From: Pseudomonas bohemica
GTDB lineage: Bacteria; Pseudomonadota; Gammaproteobacteria; Pseudomonadales; Pseudomonadaceae
Length of the DNA stretch: 38,519 nucleotides
Direction: 5' to 3'
Assembly (NCBI RefSeq): GCF_002934685.1
Contig: NZ_NKHL01000078.1
Coordinates: forward strand, 1-38,519
The translations under genes were made by a program, and so were the position numbers. Each line of letters starts with the position of its first letter. Position 1 is the stretch's first letter. Positions 24,786 to 32,914 of this stretch are shown piece after piece. Under the pieces are notes generated by a model, which did no database searches, was not told the DNA's origin, and worked only from the letters and a program-made list of their open reading frames with translations.

Positions 24786-25904
24786 TCAGTCACGCAGCCA
24801 GGGGATGTCATGACGCTGGTACCGGTGTGCGCGGAAAATCCCGTTGTTTTCGCCGGGCAGGTATTGGCGTGAAGGAGCATCCGGGTACGCGGCGAAATGA
24901 GGATTGACGTACTCCCACACCACCTCGCCCGCTCGAGTGATTTCGAACAGACGCCCGAAATTGGCCTCGGTGACCAGCGTGTTGCCGTTATGCAGTCGTT
25001 GCGCCCCGCCCATGAACGGGGTGAAGAAGGCGTAGCCCGGAGTGTCGGCGTACTGCCATTCGATGCGCTGGGTCAGGGGGTCGATTTCCAGAATGCGCGA
25101 GAACGGCATGGCCACGTTCGGACGGAAGATCCCGTTGTCGAAGACCAGAATTCGCCCGTCGTCCAGCTCGCTCGGACAATGCTGCTGGGCCACCAGGTCA
25201 TGACCCAGGCGCCAAAGCACCTGGCCATTGCCGCGCTGGACCGCGATCACCGAGGAGACACTGCGCAGGCTGAGAATGACTTTGCCGTCGCGTCCTGGCG
25301 TGACAGCGTTGGTCATCGGCCAGTGATAACGTTCGAAAGTCGCGTGCAGCGGGTAGTCTTCAGGGCGCAGGTGCTCCCAACTGCGCCACTCCCAAACGGT
25401 TTGCCCCTGGCGATCGACTTCCTTGACCACGTCGGCATAAATGACGCCGCCCGCAGCCTCGCTGCCAGGAATACCCCCGACGACCCGGCTGGCCAGTTCA
25501 GGGCTCAATGGCTCCACCGTGGTGTACAGCAGATGGCCGTTTTCCAGCCACTGTGCGTCGTGGTGGTGAAGCAAATCGGTATGTTCCCAGACCACTTCGC
25601 CCTCGGGCGTCACTTCACTGAAGGCGCCGCCATGCCACACCGACCAGCCTGCAAACAGCTGCTCAGCGTCGGGATGATTGCCGTTGTAGCCCAGGTTGCC
25701 GTTGGCGAGCAGAACGGCATCGCGACCGGGGCGCTGGGGCAGCTTCCAGCGATGCACAACTTCGCCGTCAAGGTCGATGAGGAACACCTGACCATTGGCG
25801 GTCTGCGGCGCGAACAAGGTGTAGCCACCAGCGCTGCGGTCGTGATCGACGGCGATAAGACCGGTCTTTTGGCGTCTGAGGGTGGTGCTGTCCAGGCGTG
25901 GCAT
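24786..25904 (-). CDS. Arylsulfotransferase (ASST)-like beta-propeller protein
   Basis: The 372-residue protein contains repeated propeller blades of the type G-x-(V/I)-V-W-x-W/Y (GEVVHRWKLP, GEVVWEHTD, QTVWEWRSW, GQVLWRLG, QRIEWQYA, GEVVWEYVN). Histidine-rich loops HHHDAQW and HWPMTNA lie at positions where arylsulfate sulfotransferases place catalytic and sulfate-binding residues. ASST enzymes move sulfate from a phenyl sulfate to another phenol. No signal peptide is visible, unlike E. coli ASST, so it may be cytoplasmic. The start is ATG 25904, preceded by GGAG; the much longer frame to 26492 overlaps the neighbour and is readthrough. It lies between the TonB receptor and a sulfonate-type binding protein. 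Confidence 0.82.
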   Translation of the reverse strand: MPRLDSTTLRRQKTGLIAVDHDRSAGGYTLFAPQTANGQVFLIDLDGEVVHRWKLPQRPGRDAVLLANGNLGYNGNHPDAEQLFAGWSVWHGGAFSEVTPEGEVVWEHTDLLHHHDAQWLENGHLLYTTVEPLSPELASRVVGGIPGSEAAGGVIYADVVKEVDRQGQTVWEWRSWEHLRPEDYPLHATFERYHWPMTNAVTPGRDGKVILSLRSVSSVIAVQRGNGQVLWRLGHDLVAQQHCPSELDDGRILVFDNGIFRPNVAMPFSRILEIDPLTQRIEWQYADTPGYAFFTPFMGGAQRLHNGNTLVTEANFGRLFEITRAGEVVWEYVNPHFAAYPDAPSRQYLPGENNGIFRAHRYQRHDIPWLRD

Positions 25905-25969
25905 GGCTTTTCTCCAGGCGAGTGATGCCGTGCCGACACATGGCGGCATGGCGAATGAAGGGTTGGAAA

Positions 25970-26953
25970 TCAATGGAGCGGCGGCAGCGCTCCGTTGAAG
26001 CGTGGATCGAATATCGCCTCTACCTGCACCGTTCGCGGTATCAGGTGCGCCTCGGCGAAGGCGTCGGCCAGGCGCTGCTGCAGCGTGATGACCGCGGGGC
26101 TGATGGGCACGTACCGCAGGCTCTGATGGCTGACCATCTCCTGCACCAACGATAGGGGCAGCCGAGTGGTAGCGGCCAGGGCCTGCGCCCACTCGACCGG
26201 ATGCGCCGTGGCCCAGGCCTGAGCGCGGGCCAAGCGGGCCAACAGGTCGGCCAACTGCCCGGCACGTTGAGGATCGGCAAGCGCCTGGCTGCTGGCGACG
26301 GTGAAGTTGAGCCCGGTCTCCGGCCACGCGCTGCCATCCAGCAAGATTCGGGCGCCACGGGCAACAGCCTGACCGACGAAGGGGTACCACACGGCCCAGG
26401 CGTCCAGATGGCCGCTGGCGAAGGCGTTTTGAGCGTCTACCGGACTCACGTAAACCACGTCCACGTCGCGCGCACTCAGCCCGGCCTGCCACAGCGCCGC
26501 AAGGAGCAGGTAATGGCCACTGGAGCCCTTGGCCACAGCGACGCGTTTGCCCTTGAGTTCAGCGACACTGCGCACGCCGGAGTCCTCCGGGACCAGCAGC
26601 GCGTTGTTGTTCTGCGCGCCATCGGCCACGCCAATAATGCTGATGGCAAAGCCGCCTGCCTGAGCGAACACCGGCGGCGCATTGCCCACCACGCCCACGT
26701 CCACCGCGCCCGCGCTGATCGCTTCGAGCAGTGCCGGGCCGGCTGGAAACGGATGCCAGGTCAATGAATAGTCCGCCGTGCGGTCCTCATCCGCGGCATG
26801 CAGCAAAGCCTGCACCAGACCGCTCTGGTCGCCCACCTGCAGCCCTTGCGCCGCCGAGACACCCTGGATCAGAAATAGCACTGTGCAGGCCAGCAGACCG
26901 CGAAGCAGAGATAAGGCTTCAAGACGCTTGGCAGCCCGTGAAATTGACGGCAT
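25970..26953 (-). CDS. Sulfonate/nitrate/taurine-type ABC substrate-binding protein (orphan)
   Basis: The protein (327 aa) has an N-terminal hydrophobic signal (LLRGLLACTVLFLIQGVSA) and the SsuA/TauA fold: LTWHPFPAGPALLEAISAGAVDVGVVGNAPPVFAQA is the classic motif around residues 65-100, then ELKGKRVAVAKGSSGHYLL and DAQNAFASGHLDAWAVWYPF. The family binds aliphatic or aryl sulfonates, sulfate esters or nitrate in the periplasm. ATG 26953 is chosen for the signal peptide; a start at 27124 adds non-signal residues. No permease or ATPase gene lies beside it, so it must use a transporter encoded elsewhere. It is divergent from the AraC-type regulator, which probably controls it. Confidence 0.88.
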   Translation of the reverse strand: MPSISRAAKRLEALSLLRGLLACTVLFLIQGVSAAQGLQVGDQSGLVQALLHAADEDRTADYSLTWHPFPAGPALLEAISAGAVDVGVVGNAPPVFAQAGGFAISIIGVADGAQNNNALLVPEDSGVRSVAELKGKRVAVAKGSSGHYLLLAALWQAGLSARDVDVVYVSPVDAQNAFASGHLDAWAVWYPFVGQAVARGARILLDGSAWPETGLNFTVASSQALADPQRAGQLADLLARLARAQAWATAHPVEWAQALAATTRLPLSLVQEMVSHQSLRYVPISPAVITLQQRLADAFAEAHLIPRTVQVEAIFDPRFNGALPPLH

Positions 26954-27035
26954 TGTCGAGATCTCATTGTGTGTTGAACCGAGTATGTGGAGCCCCGTCT
27001 TGCAGCACCATGCCAAACGCCCCTCTTTTGCTGCC

Positions 27036-28076
27036 ATGCCTGACGTCAGCACGGTGGTGGTACTGACCTTCCCTGACGCATTGCTGCTCAACGGTAGCGG
27101 TCCTCTGGAAGTGTTCGGCGCCATACCGCGGGTGCTGGGCGGACGCTTCGCCAGTCATCCGCCCTATCGCTTGCTCATGGCCTCGCCCTTCGGCGGGCTG
27201 GTGGAGTCGGTCTCGGGTATCGAGGTGATGACACGCTCGCTTGCGTGGCTCGATGAACACACGCCGCGCATCGATACCCTGGTCGTGGTGGGGGGCCCGG
27301 GGGTGGCGTCACTGGAAGTCGATGCGCACGTCTGCCACTGGCTGCGACAACGCGCTCGAACCACTCGGCGCCTCTGCTCGATAGGTACAGGCTCATTCGC
27401 GCTGGCTGCGGCGGGGTTGCTGGAAGGACGCAACGTGGTGACCCACTGGAAGTTCATCGAACAAATGCAAGCGCTGTACCCCGGCGTTCACTGCCAGCAG
27501 GACGCCCTCTATCTCAATGACGGCAACCTGTGGACCTGCGGCGGCGCAGCTGCGGGCATCGATCTGGCGTTGGGTCTGGTTGAGCAGGATCTGGGGCCGC
27601 AAGCCGCATTGACGCTGGCGCGCTACTTTACGGTGTTCATCTGGCGCTCGGCAGAACAACCCCAGCTCAGTGCCTCATTGCAGGCTCAATCCAAGGCCTT
27701 GAGCACCGACCCTCGCGCGCGCCTGGCCAGACTCCACGCCTGGATCGCAACCCATCTGAACGAAGACCTGCGCGTAGAACGCCTGGCGCAAGAGTTCGGC
27801 ATGAGTCCGCGCCATTTCGCCCGCGCTTATGTAGCCGCCACGGGCGACACACCGGCCCGCGCCGTGGAGGCTCTGCGCCTGGAAGCTGCATGTCGATTGC
27901 TGGAAACCACCAGCGAGCCGATCAAACGAATTGCACAGACCGTCGGATTTGGCCGCGAGGAACGTATGCGCCGCGCTTTTCAAAAACACCTCGGCACCAG
28001 CCCCGCGCACTATCGCCTCCAAGGCGTCGTTGCGTTACCGGTCTCGGGGCAGACGGGCTATCGCTTCGCCATCTGA
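27036..28076 (+). CDS. GlxA-family AraC transcriptional regulator (DJ-1/PfpI plus HTH)
   Basis: The 346-residue protein joins an N-terminal DJ-1/PfpI-like ligand domain (VVVLTFPDALLLNGSGPLEVFG; DTLVVVGGPGV; LCSIGTGSFALAAAGLLEGRNVVTHW, with Gly-Thr-Gly replacing the usual nucleophilic Cys elbow) to an AraC DNA-binding domain (about 245-345). The latter has two helix-turn-helix units: LRVERLAQEFGMSPRHFARAY and PIKRIAQTVGFGREERMRRAF. ATG 27036 is favoured; ATG 26985 in frame would add 17 residues. It faces away from the sulfonate-type binding gene (82-bp gap), the usual arrangement for a local activator. Probable target: the leftward binding-protein/arylsulfotransferase unit. Confidence 0.87.
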   Translation: MPDVSTVVVLTFPDALLLNGSGPLEVFGAIPRVLGGRFASHPPYRLLMASPFGGLVESVSGIEVMTRSLAWLDEHTPRIDTLVVVGGPGVASLEVDAHVCHWLRQRARTTRRLCSIGTGSFALAAAGLLEGRNVVTHWKFIEQMQALYPGVHCQQDALYLNDGNLWTCGGAAAGIDLALGLVEQDLGPQAALTLARYFTVFIWRSAEQPQLSASLQAQSKALSTDPRARLARLHAWIATHLNEDLRVERLAQEFGMSPRHFARAYVAATGDTPARAVEALRLEAACRLLETTSEPIKRIAQTVGFGREERMRRAFQKHLGTSPAHYRLQGVVALPVSGQTGYRFAI

Positions 28077-28206
28077 AGGCTTGCGGCGGCGACCGCGACA
28101 ACACGCCATTGCGCCCCAGAAGTTCGGCTTCACAGGCATTCGGTCAACTCGGCCTTCTACCCCCTCTGCCAATACCCCAAGGTATGCGTAGACGACCGAT
28201 TCGCCA

Positions 28207-30618
28207 TTACTGTGCCGTCCCTTTGGGCAACGCGAAGGCTTCCACATAGTCTCCAGACTTGGTCTGCAGGCCGCCATGGCCACCCGATGCGATCACGACA
28301 TACTGGCGGCCGTCCTTGCCCAGATAAGTCATGGGTGTCGCCTGCCCTCCTGCGGGTAACCGCGCTCGCCAGATTTCGCTGCCGTCCTGGGCATTGAACG
28401 CGCGCAGGTAGTTGTCGGCGGTCGCGCCCATGAATATCAGCCCCGAGCGGGTGGTGATGTTGCCACCGATGTTGAAGATACCAGTGGGAAACGGCAGGTT
28501 GGCATGCAAGCCAAGTGGGCCCATGTCGCGGGTGGTGCCGACGTCGTACTTCCAGACCAGCGAACGAGTGCGCAGATCGACTGCCGCCAGCTGACCCCAC
28601 GGCGGCGCCTTGCACGGTGCGCCAAGGACGCCGAGCCACGGATCCACCTTGACCACGTAGGGCGTGCCGTACTGCGGATTGATCGCGAATTCCTTCGGCC
28701 GCGGCGGTTGTCCCGTGCCATCCCAGGGTTGCACCAGGCCTTTGGCTTCGGCGTCCGCACGGGTGTAAGTCTGCGCGACAAACGGGATGTAGCTCAGGTT
28801 GGCATAGAGGCGCTGCCGTTCCGGGTCGACCGAGGCGCCGTGCCAGTCGATCACCCCGTCGAATGCCGGGTACACGAGGGTTTTCCGGCTCAGCGAAAAC
28901 GGCGTGAAGGCACCTTTGTAATCGAGCTGGCGAAATTCGATGCGGCACAGCATCTGGTCGATCGGCGTCACACCCCAGGTGTCTTTTTCTTCGATCTGCG
29001 GCGGCGCGAAGGACGGCATGCCCACCGAATAAGGTTGGGTCGCCGAGGGCGGATCTTCAGCCAGGCCACCCTGCGGCGCAGGCTTCTCGTCGACCTGTGC
29101 GATCGGCTTGCCGGTTTCCCGGTTGAGCAGGAACAATTCACCGCGCTTGGTCGTCTGCACCAGTGCCGGCAGCGGAGCGCCGTTGCTGTCCTGCAGATCC
29201 ACCAATGTCGGGCCGATGGGCACGTCCATGTCCCACAGGTCATGGTGCAGCGTCTGAAAGGTCCAACGCGGCTCGCCGGTCTCGATACTCAGCGCCACCA
29301 CCGAGCTTGAGTACTTCTCATCGAACGGACGACGGTGGGCGCCGTAGTAATCCGGCACCGCATTGCCGGTTGGCAGATACACCAGCCCCCGCTCGACATC
29401 GGCGGTGTACACGCCCCAGGCATTGGGCGTTCCCGAAGTGAAGTTCTCATCAGGGCCGGGATGCGCCACCGGGTCACCCGGACGCCCGACATCCCAGGCC
29501 CAGACGATCTTGCCCGTCACCGGATCGAACGCGCGCACAGCGCCGGACGGTTCATTGGTTTTCTGCCCGTCGTAAATCCAGCCACCCAGAATCACCCGAT
29601 TGCCGGCCACCAGAGGCGGCGAGGTCACGAAGTGAAAGCCCTTGGGCACGTTGCCCAGATACTGGCGCAACGAGACAAAACCCTGCTCGCCGAAATCCGC
29701 GCACGGCTTGCCAGTGGCCGCATCGAGCGCGACCAACCGGGCGTCCGCGACAGGGGCGATGATGCGTTGGCGACACGCTCCTCCCGCCGTCACTCCTTGA
29801 TCGCCCGGCATCTGATAGAACGCCACGCCGCGACAGGCCAGATAGGCATTATTGGAGGTTTCGGGTTTCGGATCGAAGCGCCAGCGTTCCTTGCCGGATA
29901 CCGCGTCCAGCGCAATCACCTGGCTGTGCGGAGTGCAGATGTAGAGGGTGTCGCCGACCTTGATCGGCGTCACCTCGAAGTTGAATTCGTAGCCATTCTT
30001 GTTTTCCCCGGAGCGCGCCACGTCGCCCGTGCGGTTCTCCCAGGCAGGCTGCAGCTTGTCGACATTCTGCCGATCGATCTGGGTCAGTGGCGACCAACGC
30101 TCGCCACGCGCCGTTCGGCCGTAGTAATCCCAGTCGTTATCGTTGACCGAGTGATCGGTCGATGGACTCACCACAGCCGCCTCGGCCTGCGCATGTGGCC
30201 AGGCATGGGCAAAGAACAGTGCTCCCACCAAGGCCAATCCCAAGACAGGCATGACAACGTTGCCAGCCGATGAAATCTGCGCGCCCGAACCCAGCCTGCG
30301 CCGAACCCTTGGCACCAGCAGATAAAAGCCCAGCAAGGTCGGCAGCATCAGACGGGGTTCAAGTGCCCAGACATCCAGCCCGCCTTCGCTGACGGCCCAG
30401 ACCAGCGTACCCAGCCAGATCACGGCATACAGCCAAAGCGACCAGCGTCGGCCTTTGATCAGGCCGATCCCGACAAGCAACAGGCCAGCGCCGGCGATGG
30501 CGTAATACGCCGTGCCATGAAGGATCGCCAGCCAGATCCCTCCGCATAGAAAGACCAGCCCGGCCAACGCTATTAGCGCACCGGACACCACCGGAGTGGC
30601 TCGATTGAATACCTTCAT
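28207..30618 (-). CDS. Membrane-bound PQQ-dependent dehydrogenase, glucose/quinate/shikimate family
   Basis: The protein (803 aa) has five N-terminal membrane helices (residues 1-135) and a periplasmic eight-bladed PQQ propeller. DWDYYGRTARGERWSPLTQI opens the enzyme domain. CTPHSQVIALDAVSGKERWRFDP, LHHDLWDMDVPIGPTLVDL (signature 1 region), and NYLRAFNAQDGSEIWRARLPAGGQATPMTYLGKDGRQYVV (signature 2; split here as NYLRAFNAQDG and RLPAGGQATPMTY) are typical. It oxidises a sugar or cyclitol in the periplasm and passes electrons to ubiquinone. Length and helices fit glucose dehydrogenase Gcd, but quinate dehydrogenase QuiA is close and cannot be excluded. No oprB or quinate pathway gene is adjacent. 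Confidence 0.9.
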   Translation of the reverse strand: MKVFNRATPVVSGALIALAGLVFLCGGIWLAILHGTAYYAIAGAGLLLVGIGLIKGRRWSLWLYAVIWLGTLVWAVSEGGLDVWALEPRLMLPTLLGFYLLVPRVRRRLGSGAQISSAGNVVMPVLGLALVGALFFAHAWPHAQAEAAVVSPSTDHSVNDNDWDYYGRTARGERWSPLTQIDRQNVDKLQPAWENRTGDVARSGENKNGYEFNFEVTPIKVGDTLYICTPHSQVIALDAVSGKERWRFDPKPETSNNAYLACRGVAFYQMPGDQGVTAGGACRQRIIAPVADARLVALDAATGKPCADFGEQGFVSLRQYLGNVPKGFHFVTSPPLVAGNRVILGGWIYDGQKTNEPSGAVRAFDPVTGKIVWAWDVGRPGDPVAHPGPDENFTSGTPNAWGVYTADVERGLVYLPTGNAVPDYYGAHRRPFDEKYSSSVVALSIETGEPRWTFQTLHHDLWDMDVPIGPTLVDLQDSNGAPLPALVQTTKRGELFLLNRETGKPIAQVDEKPAPQGGLAEDPPSATQPYSVGMPSFAPPQIEEKDTWGVTPIDQMLCRIEFRQLDYKGAFTPFSLSRKTLVYPAFDGVIDWHGASVDPERQRLYANLSYIPFVAQTYTRADAEAKGLVQPWDGTGQPPRPKEFAINPQYGTPYVVKVDPWLGVLGAPCKAPPWGQLAAVDLRTRSLVWKYDVGTTRDMGPLGLHANLPFPTGIFNIGGNITTRSGLIFMGATADNYLRAFNAQDGSEIWRARLPAGGQATPMTYLGKDGRQYVVIASGGHGGLQTKSGDYVEAFALPKGTAQ

Positions 30619-30942
30619 GTCTCCCCCAACGCCTAAGGGCGATCACTCGCTGTCAGTGGCTTCTGCTCAAAGCGCAATCCTGTGGACTGTGCGAACCGCG
30701 CGACAGTTCGGCGTATTTCAGGCGACATTTTTTGCGGGCCGTGAGGTTCGGCCGCATCAATGCGTTTTCGGGAAACAGACTGGCAACGCGCATCACGTGG
30801 CGCTACGGGTTGACTTCGCGCCCGACGCCTGCGCGATCCTGAAGGGGGAGACTGGCTACCATTGGGTAGATAACTCTCTGTTCACTGGCCGCTTGGAGAC
30901 AGGAAGTTGACTCCAGGTGCGCAGCGTGGCGCGCGCTACCGA
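30619..30942. other. Gap upstream of the PQQ dehydrogenase
   Basis: This 324-bp region precedes the leftward dehydrogenase and follows the 3' end of the PACE gene. It must hold the dehydrogenase promoter. GGGGGAGAC directly before ATG 30618 is its ribosome site. I could not find a clear -35/-10 pair, an RNA gene, or a supported reading frame. Confidence 0.5.
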
Positions 30943-31374
30943 TTACCCTTGAGGCGCCTGCCGAGCCGACAAAGGCAGCCCAAAAAGCTTGTCGAAGATC
31001 AGGTTGAACATGAAGGTGTAGATGAGGAAGAACACCACCAGCCCCACGTTCAAAGCCAGGGCGTCCAATAACGCGATCTGAAGCGAATAAGCGAACAGCG
31101 GAACCAGCATGCCAAGCAGGCCCAGCTCAAACCCTACGGCATGCAGTGCCCTGCGAAACAGTGTGCGAGTGCGATCGGCACGGCGTGCTTCCCAATACTC
31201 GAATGCACTGTTCCAACACAGATTCCAGAGCATCGCTACGGTTGAACTGGCCACCGCCAGCCCACTGGAAAGGCTTGTGTCGTGGCCGAGCGCGGTAAGG
31301 ATGAGGGTATTGAACAAAACAGCGATCAACTCGAAAGAGGTGACAAAAACCAACTTGCGTTTGACGCCTTGCAT
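30943..31374 (-). CDS. PACE-family (AceI-like) multidrug efflux membrane protein
   Basis: The protein (143 aa; AceI has 144) has four helices in two tandem bacterial-transmembrane-pair repeats. The first repeat has KRKLVFVTSFE, placing Glu at position 15 exactly as in AceI, the residue linked to proton coupling. WNLCWNSAFEYWE follows (WNMxFNxxFE in AceI). The second repeat has RALHAVGFELGLL and IYTFMFNLIFDKLFG. This alignment fixes the start at ATG 31374, though the frame is open to 31500. Family members export chlorhexidine, acriflavine or short diamines. It lies downstream of, and parallel to, a membrane protein of unknown function. No LysR regulator is adjacent. Confidence 0.88.
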   Translation of the reverse strand: MQGVKRKLVFVTSFELIAVLFNTLILTALGHDTSLSSGLAVASSTVAMLWNLCWNSAFEYWEARRADRTRTLFRRALHAVGFELGLLGMLVPLFAYSLQIALLDALALNVGLVVFFLIYTFMFNLIFDKLFGLPLSARQAPQG

Positions 31375-31637
31375 TTCCAATGCCTCGTGCAGCTCTCTGT
31401 AAGGGCCGAGCACTATGACCAAAAACTGACCATTCGGCCAGTATAAGGAGAGACATAGAACGAACGCTGGACGCGGTTCCAACTGCTGCGCAAGGCGCAT
31501 GACATGGATCCGCAGCCCCCGTTGCCAACAAGGGCTGAGTCAATCGCGAGGCTGCAGATCGCACATGCTCGCCGTCATGAGCGGCTCGCTACGGCATCAA
31601 GTCCTGCGCAGCTGCCCGCGCCAGAGGCTGTTGTCCG
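31375..31637. other. Intergenic gap between two leftward membrane-protein genes
   Basis: No supported gene. The frame extending the PACE gene upstream to 31500 has no family resemblance and is readthrough. GAGG before 31374 is the likely PACE ribosome site. No clear terminator for the upstream gene was found. Confidence 0.4.
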
Positions 31638-32312
31638 TTATCGTTGGCGAGCTTGCAACGCATTTTCGCGCAGCAGACGCGGTGCTTCGGTTTTACGAGT
31701 CTGCGCGGCTCGCTGCAGCAGGAAGTACTCGATCGAAGCGGCCAGCCACATTGAATAGGCGAGCAGTTCGATACCCTCCTCGACGGTGGTTTTGGCCAGG
31801 CGGGCGTAGCCATCGTTGAGAATCAGATGCCACAACGCGCCCATCCCGAAAATCCGGGAAAACACCAACACACCCAGCCCGGTGGACAGGGCTCCAAAAG
31901 ACGGTGTTCGCGCGAAGGCGGCCAATGCCTCAAAGGTGTTGCTGCGATTACTGCTTTTGACGCCCACTGCAATGCATATCAGCGCGATGATGCTGAACGG
32001 CCAACACCATGCGCTGTGACTGATGGGGTCGAACAGGCCATCGAGTTCCCGCATCAGCAGACAGGCGAAGAAACCGCCTGCAAGAACCCTGAAACCCTGT
32101 TGCTGCACAGAGCCCGGCGCCAGCCAGAACAGTAATGCGCAGACGAAGAGCATTATTTCCTGTGTGATTTCGGTGAATGATATTTCAAGGATTTCGGTCT
32201 TGAACACGGCAATGTCCAACCAGATCATGCCGAACGCGATTCCGATCAACGCCAGGCGCAGCAAGACGCCAAAGGAAGCGGTTTTCAAGTCGTTTTGAAT
32301 AGTTTCCAACAT
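31638..32312 (-). CDS. Integral membrane protein of unknown function
   Basis: The protein (224 aa) has about six hydrophobic helices: LLRLALIGIAFGMIWLDIAVF, IMLFVCALLFWLA, FRVLAGGFFACLLM, WCWPFSIIALICIAVGV, LVFSRIFGMGALWHLI and ELLAYSMWLAASIEYFLLQ. A polar MRELDGLFD loop follows helix 3, and an EGIELL motif lies in the last helix. I do not recognise the family. The ATG at 32312 has GGAG close upstream, while a GTG at 32375 has none, so I prefer the shorter form. It runs parallel to the PACE gene 263 bp downstream. The C-terminus is basic and likely cytoplasmic. Confidence 0.65.
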   Translation of the reverse strand: MLETIQNDLKTASFGVLLRLALIGIAFGMIWLDIAVFKTEILEISFTEITQEIMLFVCALLFWLAPGSVQQQGFRVLAGGFFACLLMRELDGLFDPISHSAWCWPFSIIALICIAVGVKSSNRSNTFEALAAFARTPSFGALSTGLGVLVFSRIFGMGALWHLILNDGYARLAKTTVEEGIELLAYSMWLAASIEYFLLQRAAQTRKTEAPRLLRENALQARQR

Positions 32313-32439
32313 AAGCTCCAACAGGTCCCCCGTCTGGGAGGTAAAAAGACCCACGTGAGCTAACGCTGTTTTCACGAGAAAATCACGTTTTTTTCACAAA
32401 TTACCATTATTGGGCGAATTGATAGTGCGTTTACGGCCG

Positions 32440-32801
32440 GCGTTCAGCCATTGGAGCCAGAACGTCGACACCGGTGCGACCGCACAATGCGCAACGAGTC
32501 GCCCCATCAAACCGGCTTACAGCCTGGACGCTCACGTCGCGGCACTGGGCATTGATTTCTCGCTCTCGGCCATGGGGGTATTTGTCGGCGAGCATGGCAG
32601 CTGAAACCGCGACACCCCGTCGCTTACAACGTGATCTTCGTGCCGTTCAACAAAGTTCGAGCGGCGAGCGAGCCGGTTGAATTTGCCACAGCCCTTCGCG
32701 GCGTCGACGGCAAGACGCGTGGCTGACCTGCGGGTATCACGGGAACCCCTCCTGGCGCGCTGATCATTGCCGACGATCTGTCGAACACCGTGTGCATGTA
32801 A
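32440..32801 (+). pseudogene. Remnant of an L-sorbosone dehydrogenase-like (PQQ beta-propeller) gene, C-terminal part
   Basis: The + strand carries, in two frames, a C-terminal stretch typical of sorbosone dehydrogenase-like soluble PQQ proteins: HWSQNVDTG, IKPAYSLDAHVAALGIDFS and GVFVGEHGS in one frame. A TGA at 32602-32604 then falls where the family has Trp (GSWNR). After a shift near 32615-32624 the next frame reads YNVIFVPFNK, and a second TGA at 32724-32726 falls where an Arg is expected (RGRPAG). The frame ends PGALIIADDLSNTV and a stop at 32799. The N-terminal two thirds of the usual protein is absent. Two stops plus a frameshift mean it is dead. It lies near the PQQ dehydrogenase. 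Confidence 0.75.
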
Positions 32802-32914
32802 CGCGTAATAAATGACTCACACACAACGGCTCCTCGGCTCATCGGCATGCAGCGAGCTCAAGACCCGTAAGCCCGCAAGAATCACAGCGAAGCTGGGCGC
32901 CCGGATCGCGAGGC

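Noticed and set aside
25905..26492. N-terminal extension of the arylsulfotransferase-like frame
   Set aside because: It overlaps the 3' part of the sulfonate-type binding-protein gene in another frame, and a good ribosome site precedes ATG 25904.
29335..30273. 312-codon frame antisense to the PQQ dehydrogenase
   Set aside because: Shadow of the PQQ propeller gene; no ribosome site or known motif.
32340..32400. CGTGA...TCACG followed by seven T residues as a terminator
   Set aside because: The loop is long, the stem only five pairs, and no rightward gene ends before it.
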